This document shows, in pieces, positions 1-5,443 of a stretch of 7,277 bases of DNA. The first letter of the stretch is position 1. Each line of letters opens with the position of its first letter. The notes under the pieces are model-generated. The model saw nothing but the letters and a program-made list of their open reading frames with translations, made no database searches and was not told the origin of the DNA. Origin of the DNA: Coriobacteriales bacterium (lineage in GTDB: Bacteria > Actinomycetota > Coriobacteriia > Coriobacteriales > JAEZZM01); NCBI GenBank assembly GCA_029983705.1, contig JASBYZ010000077.1, positions 1 to 7,277 of the forward strand, in the 5' to 3' direction. A program made the translations under genes and the position numbers.

Positions 1-572
1 AAAATAATGGTAAGGGCCTCAATTTAACCAGAGAGGTTGTTGACGGTATTAAATGTCACACGGGAAAGACCAGGGCAAAAACCTATGAGGGAAGAATTGT
101 TGCTACCTCAGATAGGATAGCCTACGTTTGCCATGACATTGATGATGCTATTAGAGCCAATCTTTTAACTGAAGAAAATCTTCCTGAATCAACCCATAAA
201 GTTCTTGGTAAAACTTCATCAGAGCGTATCTCTTCAATGGTCCATGACATGGTTGAAACCAGCTTTAAAGAGGGCGACATCAAGATGTCTGAGGAAGTAT
301 GGGCAGCTATGATGGAACTTAGAGAGTTCCTCTTTAATCGTGTCTACACCTCATCAGATGCTAAAAAAGAAGAGCCAAAAGCACTTCGTATGATAGAGCA
401 GCTCTTTGACTACTACATTGACCACTATGATGAGGTGCCTGATGACTACAAGATTTATCCAGAAGATGATGCATCTACTCAGGTAACAGACTATATTGCA
501 GGCATGACTGACAGATATGCAATTAGTAAGTACCAAGAGCTCTTTATTCCTCGAGCTTGGAGACTTAAATAG
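1..572 (+). CDS. dgt: dGTPase-like HD-domain triphosphohydrolase, C-terminal part (5' end outside the window)
   Basis: Reading from position 3, an open frame runs without a stop to TAG at 570-572 and gives 189 residues of a longer protein. By family, these enzymes hydrolyse dGTP or other dNTPs to the deoxynucleoside plus triphosphate and help set dNTP pools in the cytoplasm. Visible family signatures are GLNLTREVVDGI at residues 5-16 of the fragment, SDRIAYVCHDIDDA at 36-49 (the Asp at 37 should be the last metal ligand of the HD site), and a C-terminal VTDYIAGMTDRYA segment. The H and HD motifs lie upstream of the window, so catalytic completeness cannot be judged. The first in-frame ATG here (237) is not the start, because the conserved sequence continues well upstream of it. 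The short C-terminal region suggests the 330-350 residue bacterial dGTPase-like subgroup rather than the long E. coli type. The substrate is inferred from family only. Confidence 0.88.
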   Translation, partial: NNGKGLNLTREVVDGIKCHTGKTRAKTYEGRIVATSDRIAYVCHDIDDAIRANLLTEENLPESTHKVLGKTSSERISSMVHDMVETSFKEGDIKMSEEVWAAMMELREFLFNRVYTSSDAKKEEPKALRMIEQLFDYYIDHYDEVPDDYKIYPEDDASTQVTDYIAGMTDRYAISKYQELFIPRAWRLK

Positions 573-634
573 TGTTTTGAGTCACAGCAATTCTGTGTTT
601 ATTGTTCTAAACCTAGTACAATGCTAGGCATTTC

Positions 635-684
635 TTCCATCCTCTTTTATGCTTGATACATTGACTTGTATAGGGAGGATGGAA
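635..684 (+). promoter_or_regulatory. Hairpin that sequesters the MOSC-gene ribosome binding site
   Basis: TTCCATCCTC at 635-644 is a perfect reverse complement of GAGGATGGAA at 675-684. Three more pairs (two of them G-U) extend the stem inward to 645-647/672-674. Inside it, ATACA (656-660) pairs with TGTAT (667-671) around a six-base loop, leaving an eight-base bulge at 648-655. The right arm contains the Shine-Dalgarno core GGAGG (674-678), which ends 10 nt before the ATG at 689. The folded RNA would therefore hide the ribosome binding site. No T-run follows, so it is not a terminator. A TACAAT box at 617-622 could be the -10 of a promoter starting near 629, but it has no convincing -35. 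The pairing is seen directly; a regulatory role is inference. Confidence 0.5.
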
Positions 685-688
685 ATAG

Positions 689-1123
689 ATGTCTAAAGTA
701 AAAGCTGTTTGCATTAGTGAAGAAAAAGGCACTGTTAAGAAGCCCGTTGATCATATAGACCTAAAAGAAGACTGGGGTATTGAAGGGGATGCACATGCTG
801 GCCACTGGCACAGACAAGTATCTTTACTTGCTAATGAGTCAGTAGATAAGATGCGCGATAAGTTCCCTGATTTACCTGCAGGTGTTTTTGCTGAAAATAT
901 CTTAACTGAGGGTATTGAGGTCTTTAAGATTCCAGTTGGTTCACACATTTTAGTAGGAGATACTGAGCTTGAAGTAACCCAAATTGGTAAAAAGTGCCAC
1001 AAGGGTTGTGAAATTAGAAATATTGTTGGTGATTGTGTAATGCCACGCGAAGGCATCTTTACTAAAGTTATCAAGGGCGGCATAATTAAGCCCGAAGATG
1101 AAATCAAGGTGCTTGAGGCTTAA
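689..1123 (+). CDS. Stand-alone MOSC domain-containing protein
   Basis: This 144-residue protein is essentially a single MOSC domain, the beta-barrel fold found at the C-terminus of Moco sulfurases and in small bacterial proteins such as YiiM and YuaD. Such domains are thought to carry or transfer sulfur, or to bind molybdenum cofactor, through a conserved cysteine. Supporting features are GIEGDAHAGHWHRQVSLL near residues 30-47, GVFAENILTEGI near 65-76, and the cysteine-rich stretch IGKKCHKGCEIRN followed by GDCVMPREGIF. Cysteines fall at 103, 107 and 116, and C103 is at the usual place of the functional cysteine. There is no signal peptide or membrane segment. The ATG at 689 follows GGAGG (674-678) at a 10-nt spacing, inside a hairpin. 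No other molybdenum cofactor gene is visible here, so the physiological partner is unknown. Confidence 0.88.
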   Translation: MSKVKAVCISEEKGTVKKPVDHIDLKEDWGIEGDAHAGHWHRQVSLLANESVDKMRDKFPDLPAGVFAENILTEGIEVFKIPVGSHILVGDTELEVTQIGKKCHKGCEIRNIVGDCVMPREGIFTKVIKGGIIKPEDEIKVLEA

Positions 1124-1184
1124 AGACTTAAGACCTAAGCTCTTGAAAATTGCATGAATATGTACAAAAAAGCATACTTTATGC

Positions 1185-1214
1185 TTGAACTTATGTTCAA
1201 CTTGAGCTTATAAT
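1185..1214 (+). promoter_or_regulatory. Probable sigma-70-type promoter of rplS
   Basis: TTGAAC (1185-1190) and a perfect TATAAT (1209-1214) are separated by 18 nt. This predicts a transcript start near 1221 and a leader of about 68 nt before the rplS ATG. The -35 box is the left arm of a perfect inverted repeat, TTGAAC-TTAT-GTTCAA (1185-1200). The segment CTTGAACTTAT (1184-1194) recurs as CTTGAGCTTAT (1201-1211), a 10/11 direct repeat with a 17-bp period. The promoter lies 61 nt past the MOSC stop, and no clear terminator separates the two genes, so read-through from upstream remains possible. Confidence 0.65.
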
Positions 1215-1288
1215 TTTAAATCGCGCTCTAGTAGAGCATACCCGTATAGACACGATATGATTTTTTAAGCACTAGAAGGATATTAAAC

Positions 1289-1636
1289 ATGGACATCATT
1301 CGCGCCATTGAGCGTCAACAAATTAATGAGGACTTACCAGAGTTTGGCGTGGGTGACCACGTAAAGGTTCACTACCGTATTAAAGAGGGAAGCCGTGAGA
1401 GAATTCAGGTTTTCCAAGGTGACGTTATCCGCGTAAGCGGCTCTGGTGCCCGTGAGACCTTTACCGTAAGAAAGATTTCTTTTGGTGTAGGCGTAGAGAG
1501 AACGTATCCAGTTCACTCACCAAAGATCGAAAAACTTGAAGTTGTTCGTCATGGTGAGCACAGAAGAGCTAAGCTTTACTACCTCAGAAACAGAATTGGT
1601 AAGGCTGCTGTTCTTCGTGAGAAGAGAGTTCGCTAA
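1289..1636 (+). CDS. rplS: 50S ribosomal protein L19
   Basis: This 115-residue basic protein is the normal length for L19, which sits at the interface of the ribosomal subunits. Family sequence is visible through most of its length: FGVGDHVKVHYRIKEGSRERIQ near residues 19-40, VFQGDVIRVSGSGARETFTVRKIS in the middle, then GVGVERTYPVHSPKIEKLEVV, and the basic tail RRAKLYYLRNRIGKAAVLRE. The ATG at 1289 is preceded by GAAGGA (1275-1280) at 8-nt spacing, a good ribosome binding site. The gene has its own promoter upstream and a strong terminator directly downstream, so it is most simply a one-gene transcription unit. In many Gram-positives L19 sits near rnhB, as here. No anomalies were seen. Confidence 0.97.
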   Translation: MDIIRAIERQQINEDLPEFGVGDHVKVHYRIKEGSRERIQVFQGDVIRVSGSGARETFTVRKISFGVGVERTYPVHSPKIEKLEVVRHGEHRRAKLYYLRNRIGKAAVLREKRVR

Positions 1637-1667
1637 TTTAAAGATTATACCTCTTACAAAAAACTTT

Positions 1668-1707
1668 AATACCTCAGGTGATACACTTTCATCTGAGGTA
1701 TTTTTTT
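1668..1707 (+). terminator. Rho-independent terminator after rplS
   Basis: AATACCTCAG (1668-1677) pairs perfectly with CTGAGGTATT (1693-1702). Four further pairs, one of them G-U, continue inward (1678-1681 with 1689-1692), giving about 14 bp and a seven-base loop. The right arm runs into seven Ts at 1701-1707. It begins 31 nt after the rplS stop and ends 25 nt before the rnhB start, so it separates the L19 transcript from the downstream operon. Confidence 0.9.
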
Positions 1708-1732
1708 ATTTGAAAAGAGATATACAAACACA

Positions 1733-2515
1733 ATGATAGAAACGCCACATAACGTAAAAGAGATATCTGCCTTACTTAAGCTTGCAAGTTTTGAAGAACT
1801 TCCGGCCCTGCTTGAGCGCTATGGTGAAGATCCCAGAAAACAAGTGCAAAGGTCTGTTGAGAGCGCAAAAAAGCGCTACGACAAAGAATCCTCTGAGCGA
1901 GTGCGCGTTGAAGGTATGTATGAGCTGATGCATAAGCTGAGCCCTCATGGCATTGCCCTAGGTATTGATGAGGTGGGAAGAGGCTCTGTAGCAGGTCCCT
2001 TAACGGTCTGCGCTTTAGCACTACCTGATACACCAATTATTTACGGCTTAAATGATTCAAAGAAACTGAGTGCTTCAAAACGAGAAGAACTTGCACAAGA
2101 AATTGCAAAGCATGCCCTCTACATTGGTATAGCTCACATTGAGCCAGAAAAAATTGACGCTGCTGGTATGGGTGCATCCTTACATGTAGCGATGCAGCGG
2201 GCGATTAAGGATGCTGGAGTGGAGCCAGACTATGTTTTACTTGATGGAAACCCAATGCACATCCATGATAAAGAGATAAACATTATAAATGGAGACGCAA
2301 AGCTTGCCTGCATTGCTGCAGCCTCAATTGTTGCCAAGGTTACGAGAGACAGAATAATGGACTTAGCTGACGCTGAGTATCCTGGCTATGGTTTTTCTCA
2401 CAGTAAGGGTTATGCCTCTGCTGAGCATATCAAGGCAATTCAAGAACTAGGGCTTTCTGATTATCACAGAAAAAGCTTTTGCACGGGCTTTTTGCCACAA
2501 GAAAAATTATTTTAA
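1733..2515 (+). CDS. rnhB: Ribonuclease HII
   Basis: RNase HII cleaves the RNA strand of RNA-DNA hybrids and nicks 5' of single ribonucleotides in DNA, starting ribonucleotide excision repair. The catalytic domain begins near residue 74 with GIDEVGRGSVAGP. The four acidic metal ligands are D79 and E80 there, D171 in LLDGNP, and D188 in INGDAK. GLNDSKKLS, ASIVAKVTRDR and the HSKGY segment are also present. Residues 1-73 form a mostly charged helical extension (KEISALLKLASFEEL, later RKQVQRSVESAKKRY) like that of the long B. subtilis-type enzymes, which explains the 260-residue length. This extension supports the ATG at 1733, although no good Shine-Dalgarno is visible; the best purine run is AGAGA at 1716-1720. 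It is the first gene after the rplS terminator and probably the first of the downstream operon. Confidence 0.95.
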   Translation: MIETPHNVKEISALLKLASFEELPALLERYGEDPRKQVQRSVESAKKRYDKESSERVRVEGMYELMHKLSPHGIALGIDEVGRGSVAGPLTVCALALPDTPIIYGLNDSKKLSASKREELAQEIAKHALYIGIAHIEPEKIDAAGMGASLHVAMQRAIKDAGVEPDYVLLDGNPMHIHDKEINIINGDAKLACIAAASIVAKVTRDRIMDLADAEYPGYGFSHSKGYASAEHIKAIQELGLSDYHRKSFCTGFLPQEKLF

Positions 2516-2611
2516 GTTTTTCTTAATCTTTTATTACAAATGGATACGGATTTAATTTAGCTTCTTATCTCACTATGTTTTGTGTAGAGAAAACTTACAC
2601 TAAAGGAAAGC

Positions 2612-3037
2612 ATGGTGAGAATATTGGACTGTCTACTTGCTGCTTCAGAGCCAGATGATAAGCCACCTTTGGAGATGAGCCCAAAAGAGCTTGGTAGATT
2701 TGGCGAAAAGATTGCTTTTCACTTTTTTGAAGCGCGCGGCTACTATGTCTTGGAGCGCAACTACACAACAATAGTAGGAGAAGCTGACATAATTGCTCTC
2801 GATAAAGATGAGCTTGTATTTATTGAGGTTAAAACCCGCATTGGCGAAGAGCAAATGGAGGCAGAGGAGGCTGTTACTACTGCTAAGCAGACTACCTATG
2901 AAAAACTTGCAATAATCTATACTACAAACTTTGATGAGTATGAGACGATACGCTTTGATGTGGTAGCAATTACCGTTCAAAATAATAATGAAGGTCTCTT
3001 GCGCCACATTAAAAATGCTTATTACTTTGATGAGTAG
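2612..3037 (+). CDS. YraN/UPF0102 family protein, predicted nuclease fold
   Basis: This is a 141-residue member of the YraN (UPF0102) family, predicted from its motif to have a restriction-endonuclease-like fold. The biochemical role is not established. The core begins with KELGRFGEKIAFHFFEARGYYVLERNY (about residues 25-51), followed by GEADIIALDKDELVFIEVKTR. The PD-(D/E)xK-type residues are D59, E72 and K74, all intact. About 24 residues precede the conserved core (MVRILDCLLAASEPDDKPP and on), more than the usual short lead-in. The start is uncertain: ATG at 2612 lies only 4 nt after AGGA (2604-2607), while the adjacent in-frame GTG at 2615 would have a better spacing of 7 nt. It stops 2 nt before comM, so the two are surely co-transcribed; yraN-like genes commonly neighbour comM and rnhB in bacteria. 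Confidence 0.88.
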   Translation: MVRILDCLLAASEPDDKPPLEMSPKELGRFGEKIAFHFFEARGYYVLERNYTTIVGEADIIALDKDELVFIEVKTRIGEEQMEAEEAVTTAKQTTYEKLAIIYTTNFDEYETIRFDVVAITVQNNNEGLLRHIKNAYYFDE

Positions 3038-3039
3038 CT

Positions 3040-4515
3040 ATGAGGCAGTCAAATGTCTATAGTGCCTGCATTAACGGGACAAACATTCAAAAAGTAATTG
3101 TTGAGGTAGATATTACGAGAGGTATTCCCGGTATTAGCATTGTGGGGATGCCGGATACTGCAATTTATGAGGCACGCTCAAGAATTAGATCTGCAATTCA
3201 AGCATGTGGCTATACGATGCCTCGAGGCCATATTGTTATAAACCTTGCGCCTTCACATATTAGAAAGCGTGGGAGTGGTTTTGACCTTGCTATAGCTCTT
3301 GGTATTTTACTTGCAAGCGAACAAATTATCATTCCAGATATCGAGAGTTATCTTATAGTGGGAGAGCTTTCGTTAAGTGGGCAGGTAAGACCAGTTCAAG
3401 GCATGCTTGCCTATGAACTATTTAGTAAAGAAGAGCGTATGACTTTGCTGAGTGGGGCAAAAGCAGGCGAAGCGCTTTCAGTTAAGGGCTGTGACAGGCG
3501 TGTGCTTCGCTGGCTCAGTGATATAGAATCACCGCTTTGTGCGCTTAGTATACGCTTGAGCAAAGCTAAGAGGACTGAGAAAAACTTTAATGAGGTATAC
3601 GGCCAAGACTTTGCAAAGCGCGCCTTGTGTATTGCTGCAGCCGGAAGACATAGTGCACTCATGCTTGGAAGTGCTGGAGCAGGTAAAACCATGCTTGCTG
3701 AGCGCTTTTCAAGTATCTTACCTAAGCTCAGCGAAAAAGAAGCACTCGAAAGTGCACGCATACATTCTATTAAGGGGCTTGAGTTTGAGAGCATTCTTGA
3801 AGGTGAGCGCCCTTTTAGGTCACCCCACCACAGCATTTCAAAGGCAGCGCTGATTGGTGGGGGCTATCCGATACGTGCTGGAGAGGTTTCCCTTGCACAT
3901 AATGGAGTGCTCTTTATGGATGAGCTCTCTGAGTTTTCTCACGACACCCTTCAACTTTTACGGCAAGCACTAGATTCTGGAACAATTAGTCTTTCAAGAT
4001 CCAAAGAGCAAGTAGTGCTTCCGGCTAAGTTTTTACTGCTTGCAGCATCAAACCCCTGTGACTGCGGAAATTTGTATGAGCAAGATAAGGCTTGTACGTG
4101 CACAGATAATCAGCTCAAGAGATATGCAGCTAAGCTCAAAGGACCTTTGATAGATAGGATAGATATTGTTTTTCATATCAAGCGAGCTTCTTCTCATAAA
4201 TTAATTGCTGAAACAAAGAGCCAAAGCTCTGAAGAGCTGAAGAGTCAGGTGTTTAAAGCATGCAGCTTTAAAAAGTGGCGCGAAGAAAAAGAAGATGTAA
4301 CTTGTGCACATACAGAACGAGATAGAGCGCTTTTATCCTGTAAGTTTGATAGGAGCGCACAAAAACTTTTAGAAAAGCTTGCCGAGCAAAGTGCGCTTTC
4401 TGCCCGCTCACTTATTAAGGTGCTCAAGGTTTCGAGAACTATTGCTGACCTTGATGAAGAGAGCTCAGTCAAGCCAGACCACCTCCTTGAAGCATTCAAT
4501 TATAAGGTGGTGTAA
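3040..4515 (+). CDS. comM: YifB/ComM family Mg-chelatase-like AAA+ ATPase
   Basis: ComM is a hexameric helicase that promotes branch migration of incoming DNA during natural transformation. The family is also widespread in bacteria not known to be competent, where it is called YifB. The N-terminal ChlI-type domain shows GIPGISIVGMPDTAIYEARS and NLAPSHIRKRGSGFDLAIALGIL. The AAA+ core follows: Walker A GSAGAGKT (residues 210-217), RPFRSPHHSISKAALIGGG, Walker B LFMDEL with D294 and E295, and the GPLIDRIDI segment. Four cysteines in NPCDCG and CTC (C340, C342, C352, C354) form the family's probable zinc site. The C-terminal helical domain has ARSLIKVLKVSRTIADL. At 491 residues it is slightly shorter than the usual 500-510, mainly in the linker before FNEVYGQ. 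Walker A differs from the common GPPGSGKT but keeps the essential residues. The ATG is 2 nt after the preceding stop, and dprA follows 3 nt later. Confidence 0.94.
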   Translation: MRQSNVYSACINGTNIQKVIVEVDITRGIPGISIVGMPDTAIYEARSRIRSAIQACGYTMPRGHIVINLAPSHIRKRGSGFDLAIALGILLASEQIIIPDIESYLIVGELSLSGQVRPVQGMLAYELFSKEERMTLLSGAKAGEALSVKGCDRRVLRWLSDIESPLCALSIRLSKAKRTEKNFNEVYGQDFAKRALCIAAAGRHSALMLGSAGAGKTMLAERFSSILPKLSEKEALESARIHSIKGLEFESILEGERPFRSPHHSISKAALIGGGYPIRAGEVSLAHNGVLFMDELSEFSHDTLQLLRQALDSGTISLSRSKEQVVLPAKFLLLAASNPCDCGNLYEQDKACTCTDNQLKRYAAKLKGPLIDRIDIVFHIKRASSHKLIAETKSQSSEELKSQVFKACSFKKWREEKEDVTCAHTERDRALLSCKFDRSAQKLLEKLAEQSALSARSLIKVLKVSRTIADLDEESSVKPDHLLEAFNYKVV

Positions 4516-4518
4516 AAG

Positions 4519-5421
4519 TTGAAAGAAGAGCGTTTTGAGATAAGTCAAGATGAGCCTGAGTATCCTGAGAGCTTAAAAGAGTTAGAGGATGCCCCTCAAA
4601 AACTTTACGTAATAGGAGATATAGGGCTGCTTAAAAGTCTTTGTGTCTCAATTATAGGTTCACGCAAGTCTACGCCGTATGGAGAAGCTGCAGCTGAGTT
4701 TTGTGCTGAGGTAGCAGTAGATCATAAACTCACGGTCGTATCAGGAGCAGCAATAGGTTGTGATTTGGCTGCTGGACTTAAGACACTTGAGTGTGGAGGT
4801 AGGAGCATTGCTGTTTTAGGTTCAGGAGCTGATGTAGTTTACCCTTCTCAAGCACGCAAGTTCTTAGAGCGCCTTAAAAGAGGGGAAGGTCTTGTAATCT
4901 CTGAGCAGCCTTGGGGACATAAGCCACTTCGCTGGACATTTCCAAAAAGAAATAGGATTATTGCTGCACTTTCACGCGCTCTTATAGTAGTTGAAGCGGG
5001 CTTTAAGTCAGGAACATCAAGTACGGCAGTAGCAGCTTTTGATTTAGGGAGAGAGGTTTATGCAGTACCTGGATCAATATTTGCAAAAAGCTCTCAGGGC
5101 TGCAATCAAATTATTTCTGAAGGGGCAGGAATAATTGTTGATAAGCTTTCTTTAGACGTAGCCTTCTCTCAGCTTTATGAAAGCTTTTGTATGAGAAGGG
5201 AGGGTGAGGGAAGTCAGCTTAATCAGGCTGACCCAATTATTAGAGCTCTTTTGAGTAGTCCTTGTGATTTAGAAAGCCTACAAGAGATACTTAAGATGAG
5301 TAGTGTAGTTGAACTTATGACTATGATGAGTGCCTATGAAATTGATGGAACAGTTGTTAAGCTTAGAGACGGACGCTATTCTTTGAGCTCAAGCGCTTAT
5401 AATAGCTCTTTACAGAAATAG
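4519..5421 (+). CDS. dprA: DNA-processing protein DprA (Smf)
   Basis: DprA binds incoming single-stranded DNA during transformation and loads RecA. The Rossmann-like core is clear: SIIGSRKSTPYGE (from S44), VVSGAAIGCD (S75-D82), AVLGSGADVVYP, the hallmark WTFPKRNRIIAALS (W139 onward, with R144, N145 and R146), VVEAGFKSGTSSTA (157-170) and VYAVPGSI. Residues about 237-290 look like the DprA winged-helix domain. The N-terminal SAM/HhH-like domain of many DprA proteins is absent: the core motif (EPEYPESLKEL) starts at about residue 12, explaining the 300-residue length. SGAAIGCD replaces the common SGLAxGID, and SGTSSTA replaces SGALITA. The start is TTG at 4519, supported by AAGGTGG (4504-4510) lying inside the end of comM at 8-nt spacing, with a 3-nt gap between the genes. 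The pairing with comM suits a transformation or recombination role, but neither gene proves competence. Confidence 0.94.
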   Translation: MKEERFEISQDEPEYPESLKELEDAPQKLYVIGDIGLLKSLCVSIIGSRKSTPYGEAAAEFCAEVAVDHKLTVVSGAAIGCDLAAGLKTLECGGRSIAVLGSGADVVYPSQARKFLERLKRGEGLVISEQPWGHKPLRWTFPKRNRIIAALSRALIVVEAGFKSGTSSTAVAAFDLGREVYAVPGSIFAKSSQGCNQIISEGAGIIVDKLSLDVAFSQLYESFCMRREGEGSQLNQADPIIRALLSSPCDLESLQEILKMSSVVELMTMMSAYEIDGTVVKLRDGRYSLSSSAYNSSLQK

Positions 5422-5443
5422 AAACTTTTGAGGAGTTTATACT

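Noticed and set aside
583..600. Small inverted repeat CACAG-CAATT-CTGTG followed by TTTATT, as a terminator for dgt
   Set aside because: Only 5 bp with two G/C-poor ends and an interrupted T-run; too weak to call as a terminator.
612..628. CCTAG-TACAATG-CTAGG, resembling synthetic constitutive promoter -10 regions (Anderson series)
   Set aside because: The likeness covers only the -10 area, no -35 matches at 16-18 nt, and the surroundings are natural genomic sequence. It is probably chance, though TACAAT could still be a natural -10.
1166..1186. A-run plus AAGCATA-CTT-TATGCTT hairpin, as a terminator after the MOSC gene
   Set aside because: The T-run would be on the minus strand only; on the + strand the stem is followed by GAAC. 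No minus-strand gene needs terminating here.
1536..1736. 66-residue open frame overlapping the rplS end and touching the rnhB start with ATGA
   Set aside because: It reads rplS out of frame, runs through a strong terminator, and its product shows no family resemblance.
2516..2611. Search for a terminator or promoter between rnhB and the YraN gene
   Set aside because: An all-A/T pairing GAAAAA/TTTTTC around the rnhB stop and a 5-bp GTGTA/TACAC repeat (2582-2586/2596-2600) are too weak, and no -35/-10 pair with proper spacing was found.
1660..4607. Recurring AAAAACTTTA-like words (about 1660, 3579 and 4598), considered as a DNA uptake or binding motif near competence-type genes
   Set aside because: They are few, A/T-rich, mostly inside codons for Lys-Leu/Asn-Phe runs, and not flanked by any conserved extension.
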